Origin: an uncultured Collinsella sp.
GTDB lineage: Bacteria > Actinomycetota > Coriobacteriia > Coriobacteriales > Coriobacteriaceae
Length of the DNA stretch: 14,567 bases
NCBI GenBank assembly: GCA_900547345.1
Contig: URGG01000050.1
Span: 1 to 14,567 of the forward strand
Direction: 5' to 3'
Made by a program: the position numbers and the translations under genes. Positions 1 through 6,723 of this stretch are shown here, one piece after another. Every line of letters begins with the position of its first letter. Within the stretch, counting starts at the first letter, position 1. Under the pieces are notes generated by a model. That model worked only from the letters and a program-made list of their open reading frames with translations, searched no databases and was not told where the DNA came from.

Positions 1-321
1 CGGGATTGGTCAATCTCGGCCGACTATATTTGGCTAAATTATTCCGACGCTAACAGTGGCAAGCGTCCGCGTATCCGCGTGAGCTGCGTGGACCAGCTGG
101 GTGCGTGCCGTTGTCACCATGGTCACAAGCCCGGCGACGTCTTCGACTTCGACCGGGACCGCGGCAGGATGTGCGCCATGGCCTGTCACGTGGGCTTTCC
201 CTATATCGATATCCTGCGCTATGGCGGGACCGTGCCTGGAAACGAGCCCGGCACGGCAAAGTTCTGCTGCCCCGAAGTCGATACACTGAACGTCTGGCTT
301 GCCGAGATCGTTGACGAGTAG
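1..321 (+). CDS. TIGR04076-family small protein, 3' part (5' end outside window)
   Basis: The frame is open from the first base to a TAG at 319-321, giving 106 codons. The last 85 or so residues look like the TIGR04076 family of small Cys-containing proteins of unknown function. They show a beta-strand start (PRIRVSCVD), a GHKPGD turn typical of the family, a Cys-Ala-x-Ala-Cys stretch (MCAMACHV), a PYxxxLRYGG segment and a C-terminal CCPE followed by a hydrophobic strand. There is no ATG, GTG or TTG in frame before the GTG at 79. That GTG has no ribosome binding site and would cut off the first conserved strand, so I treat the gene as beginning upstream of the window. The many Cys and His residues suggest metal or redox chemistry, but no activity is established. 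The family call is from remembered motif layout. Confidence 0.65.
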   Translation, partial: RDWSISADYIWLNYSDANSGKRPRIRVSCVDQLGACRCHHGHKPGDVFDFDRDRGRMCAMACHVGFPYIDILRYGGTVPGNEPGTAKFCCPEVDTLNVWLAEIVDE

Positions 322-323
322 TC

Positions 324-416
324 GAGCGTGGATTTTCTCCCGTTTAGAGCGTACTTGAGCGCTCAAAGTGGGAGATTGTCCACGCTCAATTTGTATGCGG
401 GAGATTATCCACGCTC
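324..416. repeat. Three-copy 19-base palindromic repeat cluster between convergent genes
   Basis: A 19-base unit occurs three times: inverted at 324-342 (GAGCGTGGATTTTCTCCCG), and direct at 369-387 (TGGGAGATTGTCCACGCTC) and 398-416 (CGGGAGATTATCCACGCTC). Copy 1 can pair with either copy 2 or copy 3, giving alternative long hairpins. A perfect 12-base palindrome, TTGAGCGCTCAA, lies at 355-366 inside the loop. The cluster sits between two convergent genes, so a bidirectional terminator role is possible. There is no T-run, however, and the extra copy argues for a repeat element. Confidence 0.75.
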
Positions 417-453
417 ATTTCGCGCCGAAGACGTGGCCCGCGACCTCGCTTGC

Positions 454-900
454 CTACAGCTGCTCGAGCATAGCGGTACAACCGGCGAGCACGTCGCGGT
501 AGGTGGCATCGAAGTTGCCGGTGTACCAGGGGTCGGCCACGTCGCCGGGGCGCTCGGTCCAATCGAGCAGGCGCGAGATCTTGCCGTCGGGGTCGTCGCC
601 AAAGATGCGACGCAGGCCACGGGCGTTCTCGGCATCCATATAGACAATGTGATCCCAGTCGCCATACTCCGCGCGACGTACCTGACGTGCGCGATGTGCA
701 ACGACGGGAATCCCAACCTCGCGTAGCTTGGCAACGGTACCGTGATGCGGCGGGTTGCCGATCTCCTCGGTCGAGGTCGCCGCGGAATCGATGACAAATT
801 CGCCCTCGCGCCCGGCGCGGCGCACCAACTCGGTAAACACCGACTCAGCCATCGTCGAGCGGCAGATGTTCCCATGGCAGATAAACAGTACGCGTTGCAT
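454..900 (-). CDS. Low-molecular-weight protein-tyrosine phosphatase
   Basis: A 148-residue cytoplasmic phosphatase that would remove phosphate from protein tyrosines. The P-loop is at the very N-terminus: C8-H-G-N-I-C-R14-S-T, the CX5R signature in which Cys8 is the nucleophile and Arg14 binds phosphate. The general acid is Asp123 in the DPWY motif. Length matches the family's usual 140-160 residues. The start is the ATG at 900, immediately before the P-loop strand (MQRVLFIC), with an AAAGG site nine bases upstream. The frame stays open further upstream, but that extension has no homology to the family and would displace the canonical start. It lies 60 bases downstream of the RpiR gene on the same strand, so the two may be co-transcribed. 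Its target is unknown; bacterial members often act on tyrosine kinases of capsule synthesis, which are not seen here. Confidence 0.93.
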   Translation of the reverse strand: MQRVLFICHGNICRSTMAESVFTELVRRAGREGEFVIDSAATSTEEIGNPPHHGTVAKLREVGIPVVAHRARQVRRAEYGDWDHIVYMDAENARGLRRIFGDDPDGKISRLLDWTERPGDVADPWYTGNFDATYRDVLAGCTAMLEQL

Positions 901-960
901 AGGACGATACCTTTCATATAGAAGGCTGCTAAAGAGTCGAAGCCGGGCGCATGCCAAGTT

Positions 961-1710
961 TTATTTCTTGGCCAGTTTGAAGTAGCGCTCAAATATCAAT
1001 TCGAAAACGTAATAGAACATCAATCGACTGTCGAGGTCCATGCTGCCCAAGCGGATTTCTTTTTGCACGGTGTAGATAGGGTAGTCGGCTAGTTTCGAGA
1101 GAGAATTTCGAGAAAAGCCGGTGAGCGTGACGACCTTGCATCCGCGCGTTTTGGCTATCGATGTGGCGTCAATAGACACCTGCGTCTCGCCGCTTACGGA
1201 AACGCTGAAGACCAGGTCGTTTTTGCCGAGGAGTTCTGCGTAATGCCTCATGACATGGCGTTCACTGAGCGTATCGGTGTTCTTGCCCATTATTTTGAGC
1301 TTTTCAGCCATTTCGAGGCACGGGTACTTCGAAAAGCCCGAGCAGAAGAACACGATATGCGAGGCGTCCTGGATAAGACTCACGACCGAATCGATGACCC
1401 GGTCGTTAAGCAGATCTTTGGTCTGTACGAGCTGGGTATCAAGAGGAAGCGCCTCGATAGTGAATCGATTGCGGTCGAGCGAGGCGGAATACGATTGTTT
1501 GAGCTCTGTAAACCCCGAGAAGCTAAGCTTGTGGGCAAGCCTGACGATTGTATTGGGAGCGACGAAGAACCGTTCAGCAACGCTCTTAAGCGTGACATCG
1601 TCAATATCATCACGCAGCTCGATGATGTAGCGCATGATCTCGCTTTCGAGATCGTTGAGCTTGCTCTCGCCAGCTCGCACATGGTCATAAAAAGATTCTT
1701 GATCTTTCAT
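961..1710 (-). CDS. RpiR-family transcriptional regulator (HTH plus SIS domain)
   Basis: A 249-residue regulator. Residues 1-77 form the RpiR-type helix-turn-helix domain, with the recognition region around 41-62 (LKSVAERFFVAPNTIVRLAH). Residues about 105-240 form a SIS sugar-phosphate-binding domain, with the SGFSKY loop at 124-129 and the SVSGET loop at 171-176, where the phosphosugar normally binds. The start chosen is the ATG at 1710, preceded by GAGGGG with a rather long 12-base spacing; upstream in-frame sequence has no family similarity. It is divergent from a GH4 phospho-glucosidase and PTS permease. In Bacillus subtilis the RpiR protein GlvR controls the equivalent malA-malP genes, so this is probably the local regulator, sensing an alpha-glucoside phosphate. 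Whether it activates or represses cannot be read here. The gene is visibly more AT-rich than its neighbours. Confidence 0.9.
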   Translation of the reverse strand: MKDQESFYDHVRAGESKLNDLESEIMRYIIELRDDIDDVTLKSVAERFFVAPNTIVRLAHKLSFSGFTELKQSYSASLDRNRFTIEALPLDTQLVQTKDLLNDRVIDSVVSLIQDASHIVFFCSGFSKYPCLEMAEKLKIMGKNTDTLSERHVMRHYAELLGKNDLVFSVSVSGETQVSIDATSIAKTRGCKVVTLTGFSRNSLSKLADYPIYTVQKEIRLGSMDLDSRLMFYYVFELIFERYFKLAKK

Positions 1711-2008
1711 AAGATGTTTCAGCCCCTCGCACCTCGTCGTATATATGGTACCGCTTTGTGTTGCCAGGTGAGAAATCGGTAATCGGTCAAGATTGCCTAT
1801 TGCCCATGAACTGGGCAAACGCGCGTGTCTGCCTACACATATCTGTGTCGTGAGCGAAATCATGTGTCCCCGTTTCGCATTGGCCCACACGGGGACTCTC
1901 AAATGACCTTATGTCGCAAAATATCAATCGAAACGAAGCAAGCCGAGGACAACCGCGGAGCCCAAGGTCTTCGAGAACACCGATCAGCCAACCCTGGAGG
2001 GACGGAAC
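1711..2008. promoter_or_regulatory. Divergent control region between the RpiR regulator and the alpha-glucoside genes
   Basis: This 298-base gene-free stretch must carry both promoters. It holds a tandem AATCGGT repeat (1774-1787), a strong operator-like palindrome (1800-1818), a smaller ACACA-N4-TGTGT dyad (1835-1848) and an 8-bp inverted repeat GTCCCCGT/ACGGGGAC (1866-1873 and 1889-1896). I could not identify convincing -35/-10 pairs for either direction. The plus-strand gene has a clear GGAGGG site at 1994-1999. Confidence 0.6.
1800..1818. promoter_or_regulatory. Probable operator, TTGCCCA-N5-TGGGCAA
   Basis: A perfect dyad of 7-bp arms separated by five bases (TGAAC), 19 bases in all. 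It lies about 90 bases from the RpiR start and 190 bases from the GH4 start, in a region shared by both promoters. Size and symmetry suit a dimeric HTH regulator, and the adjacent RpiR protein is the obvious candidate. There is no T-run and no gene end nearby, so it is not a terminator. Confidence 0.5.
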
Positions 2009-3334
2009 ATGAAGGATAAGCTCAATATTGTGATCGTTGGCGGCGGCTCCACGTGGTGCCCTGGCATTCTTAAAGCCCTGACCAAGCACATGGACATTCT
2101 GCCGCTGAACCGCGTGATGCTCTATGACATCGATGCCGAGCGTCAGCGTCCGATCGGCGAGTTTGGCAAGATCCTCTTCGCTGAGGAGGAGCCCGGTGTG
2201 GAGTTTGGTTATACCACCGATAAGGACGAGGCTTACACCGACGTCGACTTTGTGCTCTGCCAGATTCGTACCGGCGGCTACGAGATGCGTAGCAAGGACG
2301 AGAAGATTCCGCTGCATATGGGAATCATCGGCCAGGAAACGGTGGGCCCTGGCGGCATGGCTTACGGTATGCGCTCCATGCATGACATGGTTGAGATCGT
2401 CAACGACGTTCGCGCTCATAGCCCGGAGGCGTGGATTATCAACTACACCAACCCGGCTGCTATTGTGGCATATGGTCTCGAGCGCGTCCTGCCCGATGAG
2501 CATCGCGTCCTCAACATCTGCGATCAGCCCGTCAACCTCATGCGCTCTTACGGTCGCCTGCTCGGTCGCGATATGAGCAAGACGGAGCCCGTGTACTTTG
2601 GTCTCAATCACTTCGGTTGGTTCAAGCATATCTACGATGAAGAGGGCCATGACCTCGTCCCGCAGATTAAGGAGTACACGGAGAAGAACGGCTTCCTTCC
2701 TGCCGATGCCGAGCAGCGTGACCAGTCCTGGCTCGACACCTACGCCATGGTCAAGGACATGCTCGAGGACTTCCCCGACTATCTGCCCAACACTTATCTG
2801 CAGTACTATCTGTATCCCGAGTACAAGGTCGCTCACCTCGATCCCGACTACACTCGCTCCGACGAGGTTATCAACGGTCGTGAGAAGCGCGTGTTCGCCG
2901 AGTGCGAGCGTGTTGCCAAAGTCGGCACCGCAAAGAACTCCTCGGTTGTGCAGAACGATGCTCATGGCGATATGATCGTGGAAATCACGTCGGCCATTTA
3001 TCGCAACACCAACAAGACCTTCATTGTCATCGTGCCCAACAACGGCATTATCGAGGGTATGCCCGATGACGCCATGGTCGAGGTCGCGGCAAGCGTGGGC
3101 GCCAATGGCCCGCAGCCCTATGCTGTTGGCAAGATCGGCACCTTCTATCGCGGCCTTATGGAGAACCAGTACGCCTATGAGCGCCTGACTGTTGAGGCTT
3201 GGATGGAGGGCTCCTACGAGAAGGCCCTGCAGGCACTCACGCTTAATCGTCTGGTCGGTGACGCAAAGAAGGCGCGTAAGGTGCTCGATAAGCTCATCGA
3301 GGCCAATAAGGATTACTGGCCGGAGCTTAAGTAG
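2009..3334 (+). CDS. glvA: 6-phospho-alpha-glucosidase, glycoside hydrolase family 4
   Basis: A 441-residue cytosolic enzyme that splits phosphorylated alpha-glucosides (such as maltose 6-phosphate) delivered by the PTS, using NAD+ and a divalent metal. The N-terminal Rossmann motif IVIVGGGST is at residues 7-15. The metal-binding motif is C171-D172-Q173-P174. In GH4 the CDxP form marks 6-phospho-alpha-glucosidases, CNxP 6-phospho-beta-glucosidases and CHxx alpha-galactosidases, so substrate class follows from this motif. His201 in GLNHFGW is the second metal ligand, Asp172 the expected acid, and the tyrosine-rich NTYLQYY (261-267) contains the expected catalytic base. The C-terminus ANKDYWPEL also matches Bacillus MalA/GlvA. 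Length is normal (about 440). ATG start with GGAGGG seven bases upstream. It is first in a two-gene unit with the EIICB permease. Confidence 0.93.
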   Translation: MKDKLNIVIVGGGSTWCPGILKALTKHMDILPLNRVMLYDIDAERQRPIGEFGKILFAEEEPGVEFGYTTDKDEAYTDVDFVLCQIRTGGYEMRSKDEKIPLHMGIIGQETVGPGGMAYGMRSMHDMVEIVNDVRAHSPEAWIINYTNPAAIVAYGLERVLPDEHRVLNICDQPVNLMRSYGRLLGRDMSKTEPVYFGLNHFGWFKHIYDEEGHDLVPQIKEYTEKNGFLPADAEQRDQSWLDTYAMVKDMLEDFPDYLPNTYLQYYLYPEYKVAHLDPDYTRSDEVINGREKRVFAECERVAKVGTAKNSSVVQNDAHGDMIVEITSAIYRNTNKTFIVIVPNNGIIEGMPDDAMVEVAASVGANGPQPYAVGKIGTFYRGLMENQYAYERLTVEAWMEGSYEKALQALTLNRLVGDAKKARKVLDKLIEANKDYWPELK

Positions 3335-3363
3335 CTAGTTCTACAGCGCATGATAACTGTTAT

Positions 3364-3400
3364 GGGGCGTGTGGATTGTAGAGCTGCACGCCCCGTTTCT
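3364..3400 (+). terminator. Hairpin with T-rich tail between GH4 and EIICB genes (possible attenuator)
   Basis: GGGGCGTG (3364-3371) pairs perfectly with CACGCCCC (3387-3394), with a 15-base loop, followed by GTTTCTTT. It lies in the 82-base gap between two genes that should be co-expressed. I therefore read it as a partial terminator or an RNA-processing/stability hairpin that sets the ratio of enzyme to permease. The next ribosome binding site (AGAGGGG, 3404-3410) is just beyond it. Confidence 0.55.
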
Positions 3401-3416
3401 TTAAGAGGGGTATCCC

Positions 3417-4979
3417 ATGAACAAAGACGAGCTGCTGGCAAAGTTCCAGCGCCTGGGCAAAGTCCTCATGACGCCTGTCCTGATCCTGCCAATCGCCGGC
3501 ATCCTTCAGGGCTTTGGTAATGCCTTTACCAGCCCCACCCTTACGGCAGCTGTTCCCTGGCTTGCTGCTCCGGGCTTTGCGATTTTCTTTTCGATTCTTA
3601 AGGCCGCAGCCGGCATCGTTATGAACAACATCCCGGTTATCTTCTCGATTTGTCTCGCCTATGGCTTCGCCAAGTCCGAGAAGGCTACCGCGGCGCTTTG
3701 TGGCTTTTTGGGCTACATGTGCATGAACTCCGTGATGGGCACGTTCCTTACGGTGACTGGCGTTATCGATCCCGCGAATCTTACGACGGGCCAGAGCACG
3801 ATCCTCGGCATCACCACGCTCGACACTGGCGTTATCGGCGGTCTTCTGGTGGGTGCAATCGTCGCATGGTTGCATAACCGTTACTACAAGATTGAGCTGC
3901 CTGCCGTGTTCTCCATCTTCAACGGCACACGCTTTATTCCGGCGGTGACGCTGCTCTCATGCAGCATCCTCGCATTGGTCATGTCCTTTGTTTTCCCGTT
4001 TATTCAGAACGCTCTCGGTGCGCTGTCCGAGTTCATCAAGACTACGGGTGCCTTTGGTGCATTTGTCTACGGCGCCGGCGAGCGCATGCTCCTGCCCTTT
4101 GGCCTGCATCACTTTGTCTATTTGCCGTTCTTCTTCACGTCGCTCGGTGGCGTCGAGACCATCGACGGCCAGACCGTTCAGGGCGCTATCAATATCTACA
4201 ACGCGATCCTGGGCTCTCCCAGCACGCCGTTTAACATCGAGGTCAGCCGTTTTGTCATGAACGGCAAGGTTATCTTCGCCATGTTCGGCCTGCCCGGCGC
4301 TGCGCTCGCCTTCTACAAGACGGCACTTCCCAAGAACAAGAAGAAGACCGCAGCGCTCATGATCGCCATCGTGGTGCCTTGCATCCTCTCCGGCATTACC
4401 GAGCCGCTCGAGTACTCCTTCCTGTTTATCGCGCCCATCCTCTACGTGTTCCACGCTCTCATGGCTGGTCTTGCCTATGCGCTGACCTATATCCTGCAGT
4501 TCAACGTGGCCGGTTCCGCGTCCTTCGGCGGCCCGCTCTTGTCGTTGATCTTTAATGGCATTATGGGTGCAGCCAAGGGCTCCAACTGGCAGGTTATCCT
4601 GTTCCTCGGCCCTATCTACTTCGTGGTGTACTACTTCGTCTTCAAGTTCATCATTCTTAAGAAGGGCCTTAAGACCCCCGGCCGCGAGGAAGAGTCCGAC
4701 GATGAGGCCGAAAAGGCTCCCAAGACCGTGATCAGCGACCTCATTCCCGCCATCGTTGAGGCAGTGGGCGGCGACAACAACATTAAGTCTGTCGAGGCCT
4801 GCTTCACCCGTCTGCGCATCCAGCTCAATGACTGTGACAAGGTGGTTGATGACGCCGAGTTTACCGAAAAGCTCGAAGCGCGCGGCATCGTGCATGTTAA
4901 CGGCGGCGTGCAGATTGTCTACGGTAACATGGCATCTAACTACGCAACCCAGATGCGCGAGCTGCTGGGCATGGAGTAA
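3417..4979 (+). CDS. glvC: PTS alpha-glucoside-specific EIICB permease
   Basis: A 520-residue membrane permease that imports and phosphorylates an alpha-glucoside. The EIIC domain (about 1-425) carries some ten hydrophobic segments and the glucose-superfamily sugar-binding loop GITEPLEYSF. An acidic linker (REEESDDEAE) leads to the EIIB domain (about 440-520), whose phosphorylated cysteine is Cys462 in EACFTRLR. Length and order (C then B, no A) match Bacillus MalP/GlvC of about 527 residues. No EIIA domain is fused or encoded nearby, so phosphate must come from a glucose-type EIIA elsewhere in the genome. ATG start with AGAGGGG six bases upstream. The pairing with a CDxP-type GH4 enzyme and an RpiR regulator supports alpha-glucoside (maltose-like) rather than N-acetylglucosamine or glucose specificity, though sugar choice within this family is not certain from sequence. 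Confidence 0.9.
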   Translation: MNKDELLAKFQRLGKVLMTPVLILPIAGILQGFGNAFTSPTLTAAVPWLAAPGFAIFFSILKAAAGIVMNNIPVIFSICLAYGFAKSEKATAALCGFLGYMCMNSVMGTFLTVTGVIDPANLTTGQSTILGITTLDTGVIGGLLVGAIVAWLHNRYYKIELPAVFSIFNGTRFIPAVTLLSCSILALVMSFVFPFIQNALGALSEFIKTTGAFGAFVYGAGERMLLPFGLHHFVYLPFFFTSLGGVETIDGQTVQGAINIYNAILGSPSTPFNIEVSRFVMNGKVIFAMFGLPGAALAFYKTALPKNKKKTAALMIAIVVPCILSGITEPLEYSFLFIAPILYVFHALMAGLAYALTYILQFNVAGSASFGGPLLSLIFNGIMGAAKGSNWQVILFLGPIYFVVYYFVFKFIILKKGLKTPGREEESDDEAEKAPKTVISDLIPAIVEAVGGDNNIKSVEACFTRLRIQLNDCDKVVDDAEFTEKLEARGIVHVNGGVQIVYGNMASNYATQMRELLGME

Positions 4980-5010
4980 ACGCCCCACATATCTATAAAA
5001 TCCGGTGTAG

Positions 5011-5046
5011 AAGGCGGCGGCAGACAATGCGTCTGTCGCCGCCTTT
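5011..5046 (+). terminator. Intrinsic terminator of the alpha-glucoside operon
   Basis: A 15-bp stem (5011-5025 with 5031-5045, one G-T pair), loop AATGC, GC-rich core GGCGGCG, ending in only three T residues. It begins 31 bases after the EIICB stop codon. The A-tract at its 5' foot is short, so it would serve the opposite strand only weakly. Confidence 0.8.
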
Positions 5047-5062
5047 GAGTTACCCCACGCGC

Positions 5063-5122
5063 ATTTCGTGTACTTCGGATACACGAAATCGTGGAAAAAC
5101 GTGTATCTGAAGTACACGAAAT
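5063..5122. repeat. Nested inverted repeat built from two TTTCGTGTA/TACACGAAA palindromes
   Basis: Positions 5063-5085 and 5100-5122 are inverted copies of a 23-base unit with one mismatch (a G-T pair), separated by 14 bases. The left copy, extended to 5089, is itself a perfect dyad: ATTTCGTGTA-N7-TACACGAAAT. The right copy repeats that dyad as CGTGTA-N7-TACACG. The DNA can form one long hairpin or two small ones. It lies between convergent genes (EIICB and the MFS exporter) and downstream of a separate terminator, so it may be a repeat element or a bidirectional stop. Confidence 0.75.
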
Positions 5123-5209
5123 TGCACTGCTGGAGCTTGCAGGCGGATAAACACTACTCGTATGGGACGGTTTTCACCGGTTGCTCGCCACCCTGAGCCG
5201 TGTTCGCCC

Positions 5210-6463
5210 CTATGCCCGCATTGAGGGCTGTGCTGATTGACGGCGACGCTCCCAACGTGCCAGCTTAATCGTCACCAGCGTGAGCACCCAGGCCACAAGC
5301 GAGAACGCGGCTCCCACTGCGCCCACGTACGCAATGCCAACGCTGCTTACCACGGTGCCGCCCACTGCGGTGCCAAACGAGATACCGACGTTAAACGCCA
5401 TGGGCTCAACCGAACTTGCGAGCACCATTGACTTGGGATGGCGGCTGCGTGCCACATCCATAAAGTGTGTGATGCACGACACCGAGAACAGGTACATGAG
5501 CAGCGCCAAGCTAAAGACAAAGACCAGCGCGGGCGGTATGGTGCCGCCCACAGCAAACAGCCCGAGTAACGCTGCAGCTTGCAGCACAAACGTCACAAGC
5601 AGTGCCTTCATACCAAAGCGCGCATCGATCCATCCGCCCAGGATGTTCGAGATCAGGCAGAATACGCCGTAGGCCATAAGCGTGGTACTGGCTTCGACCG
5701 TGCCCATGCCCAGCACCTGCTCTAGATAAGGCGTCACGTAGCCGTAGAACACATAGACCGAGCCCACGCCAAACAAAAAGATGAGCATGCCGGTGATGAT
5801 GCTCGGCTCGCGCAGCAGCCCCGCCTGCTCGCGAAAGGTGGCGGGCTCGTCGGTTTGCCCAGCGCGCGGCATAAACGCCACAAGCGCTCCGCAGATCAGA
5901 ACGGCAAAGGTCAGCGTGCCGTACATGGCCACGTGCCAATCGAGCGTGTCGGCCACAAACTTGCCGATCGAAGTGACAAAGACCATTGCCACGGAAAACG
6001 CACCATATACCACCGAGATGGCAAGCGAAGTTTGCTGCGGAGACAGCAGCTCGGGGATGTACGTCACGCCCACGGCGAGCAGTGCGCCCGAGACGGAGCC
6101 CAGGACAATGCGCGAGATAAACAGCACCTGGAAGTTGGGCGCCAACGCCATGACCAGGTTGCCGAGTACAAAGACGATGCTGTAGCACACGAGCAGCTGG
6201 TAGCGGCGGAATCGCCCCGTGCTGAGCGCAAGCACCGGCGTGGCGATAGCGTAGACGAGCGCGAACACGCTGATGAGCTGGCCCACGGTGGCGAGTGATA
6301 CGCCGAGTTCCGTTGCCAAGTCGCTCTCGATGCCGATGACCACGAACTCGGAGCAGCCGAGCGAGAATCCCAACAGCACGAGCAGCGCCAGGCAGAGCTT
6401 GGTGCGCGCGGGGGAGAGCGCGGCGGCGGTTGACTTGCTTTTAGGCGTGGTTGCGGCGGTCAA
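5210..6463 (-). CDS. MFS transporter, DHA1-type (AraJ/arabinose-efflux-like)
   Basis: A 417-residue integral membrane protein with about twelve hydrophobic helices, two six-helix halves and a charged central loop (around PRAGQTDEPATFREQ). The N-terminal half carries the family pattern EFVVIGIESDLA, then VGQLISVFALVYAI and STGRFRRY, the equivalent of motif A between helices 2 and 3. This fits the DHA1 group of proton-driven drug or sugar exporters; the substrate is unknown. Start: the frame is open to a GTG at 6550, but that codon lies inside a palindromic repeat. TTG at 6463 has GGAG eight bases upstream (GGAGTGACAACCTTG) and gives the normal short cytoplasmic leader. GTG at 6472 is possible but lacks a site. 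It is single, convergent with the alpha-glucoside operon and divergent from the next gene. Confidence 0.85.
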   Translation of the reverse strand: MTAATTPKSKSTAAALSPARTKLCLALLVLLGFSLGCSEFVVIGIESDLATELGVSLATVGQLISVFALVYAIATPVLALSTGRFRRYQLLVCYSIVFVLGNLVMALAPNFQVLFISRIVLGSVSGALLAVGVTYIPELLSPQQTSLAISVVYGAFSVAMVFVTSIGKFVADTLDWHVAMYGTLTFAVLICGALVAFMPRAGQTDEPATFREQAGLLREPSIITGMLIFLFGVGSVYVFYGYVTPYLEQVLGMGTVEASTTLMAYGVFCLISNILGGWIDARFGMKALLVTFVLQAAALLGLFAVGGTIPPALVFVFSLALLMYLFSVSCITHFMDVARSRHPKSMVLASSVEPMAFNVGISFGTAVGGTVVSSVGIAYVGAVGAAFSLVAWVLTLVTIKLARWERRRQSAQPSMRA

Positions 6464-6520
6464 GGTTGTCACTCCAATGTCGCATGGATAAGCGGGATTC
6501 AATCCCTGCAACTCTAACAG

Positions 6521-6553
6521 AATGTGACAAAGAGACAGTCCCTTTGTCACATT
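6521..6553. repeat. Palindromic element, AATGTGACAAAG / CTTTGTCACATT
   Basis: Perfect 12-bp arms (6521-6532 and 6542-6553) around a 9-base loop. Read on the minus strand the loop region is GGGACTGTCTC. It lies between divergent genes and therefore cannot end either transcript. It resembles REP-type intergenic repeats rather than a terminator or a promoter site. Confidence 0.7.
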
Positions 6554-6573
6554 GCGCTGTCAGCCAGTCGCCC

Positions 6574-6638
6574 AAACCATCACAACATTCGGCAAAAATC
6601 TCGAAATCGAGGAAAAGCGTCGAATGTTGTGACGGTTT
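6574..6638. repeat. Long 18-bp inverted repeat in the divergent region
   Basis: The left arm (6574-6591, AAACCATCACAACATTCG) pairs with 6621-6638 (CGAATGTTGTGACGGTTT) at 17 of 18 positions. The 29-base centre contains a second small hairpin, CTCGA-AA-TCGAG. It lies upstream of both flanking genes, so it is not a terminator. It could be a repeat element or encode a structured RNA; no promoter for such an RNA is evident. Confidence 0.7.
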
Positions 6639-6723
6639 TCCTGTCTGTGCCGACGAGCTCCAGCGCCGTCTGGGGGTATAAGGCTAGCAAGTGTTTATTT
6701 GCGAGGCCTAAGGGGCGCCCCGT

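Noticed and set aside
324..416. CRISPR array
   Set aside because: Copies differ in orientation, spacing is irregular (26 and 10 bases), and units are short and imperfect; no cas genes are present.
328..726. Plus-strand frame over the phosphatase gene
   Set aside because: Its translation is the antisense of a phosphatase with intact catalytic residues and shows no domain.
961..1710. Recent horizontal acquisition of the RpiR gene because of its lower GC
   Set aside because: Composition alone is weak; the regulator matches its neighbours functionally, and no mobile element or attachment site flanks it.
1711..1902. N-terminal extension of the RpiR regulator
   Set aside because: The extra 64 residues do not resemble the family, which starts just before the helix-turn-helix domain, and they would cover the divergent control region.
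6464..6550. N-terminal extension of the MFS transporter to a GTG at 6550
   Set aside because: The GTG lies inside a palindromic repeat, the extra 29 residues have no transporter character, and a ribosome binding site precedes the TTG at 6463.
6521..6553. Intrinsic terminator
   Set aside because: The neighbouring genes diverge from this region, so neither transcript ends here, and no T-run follows the stem on either strand.
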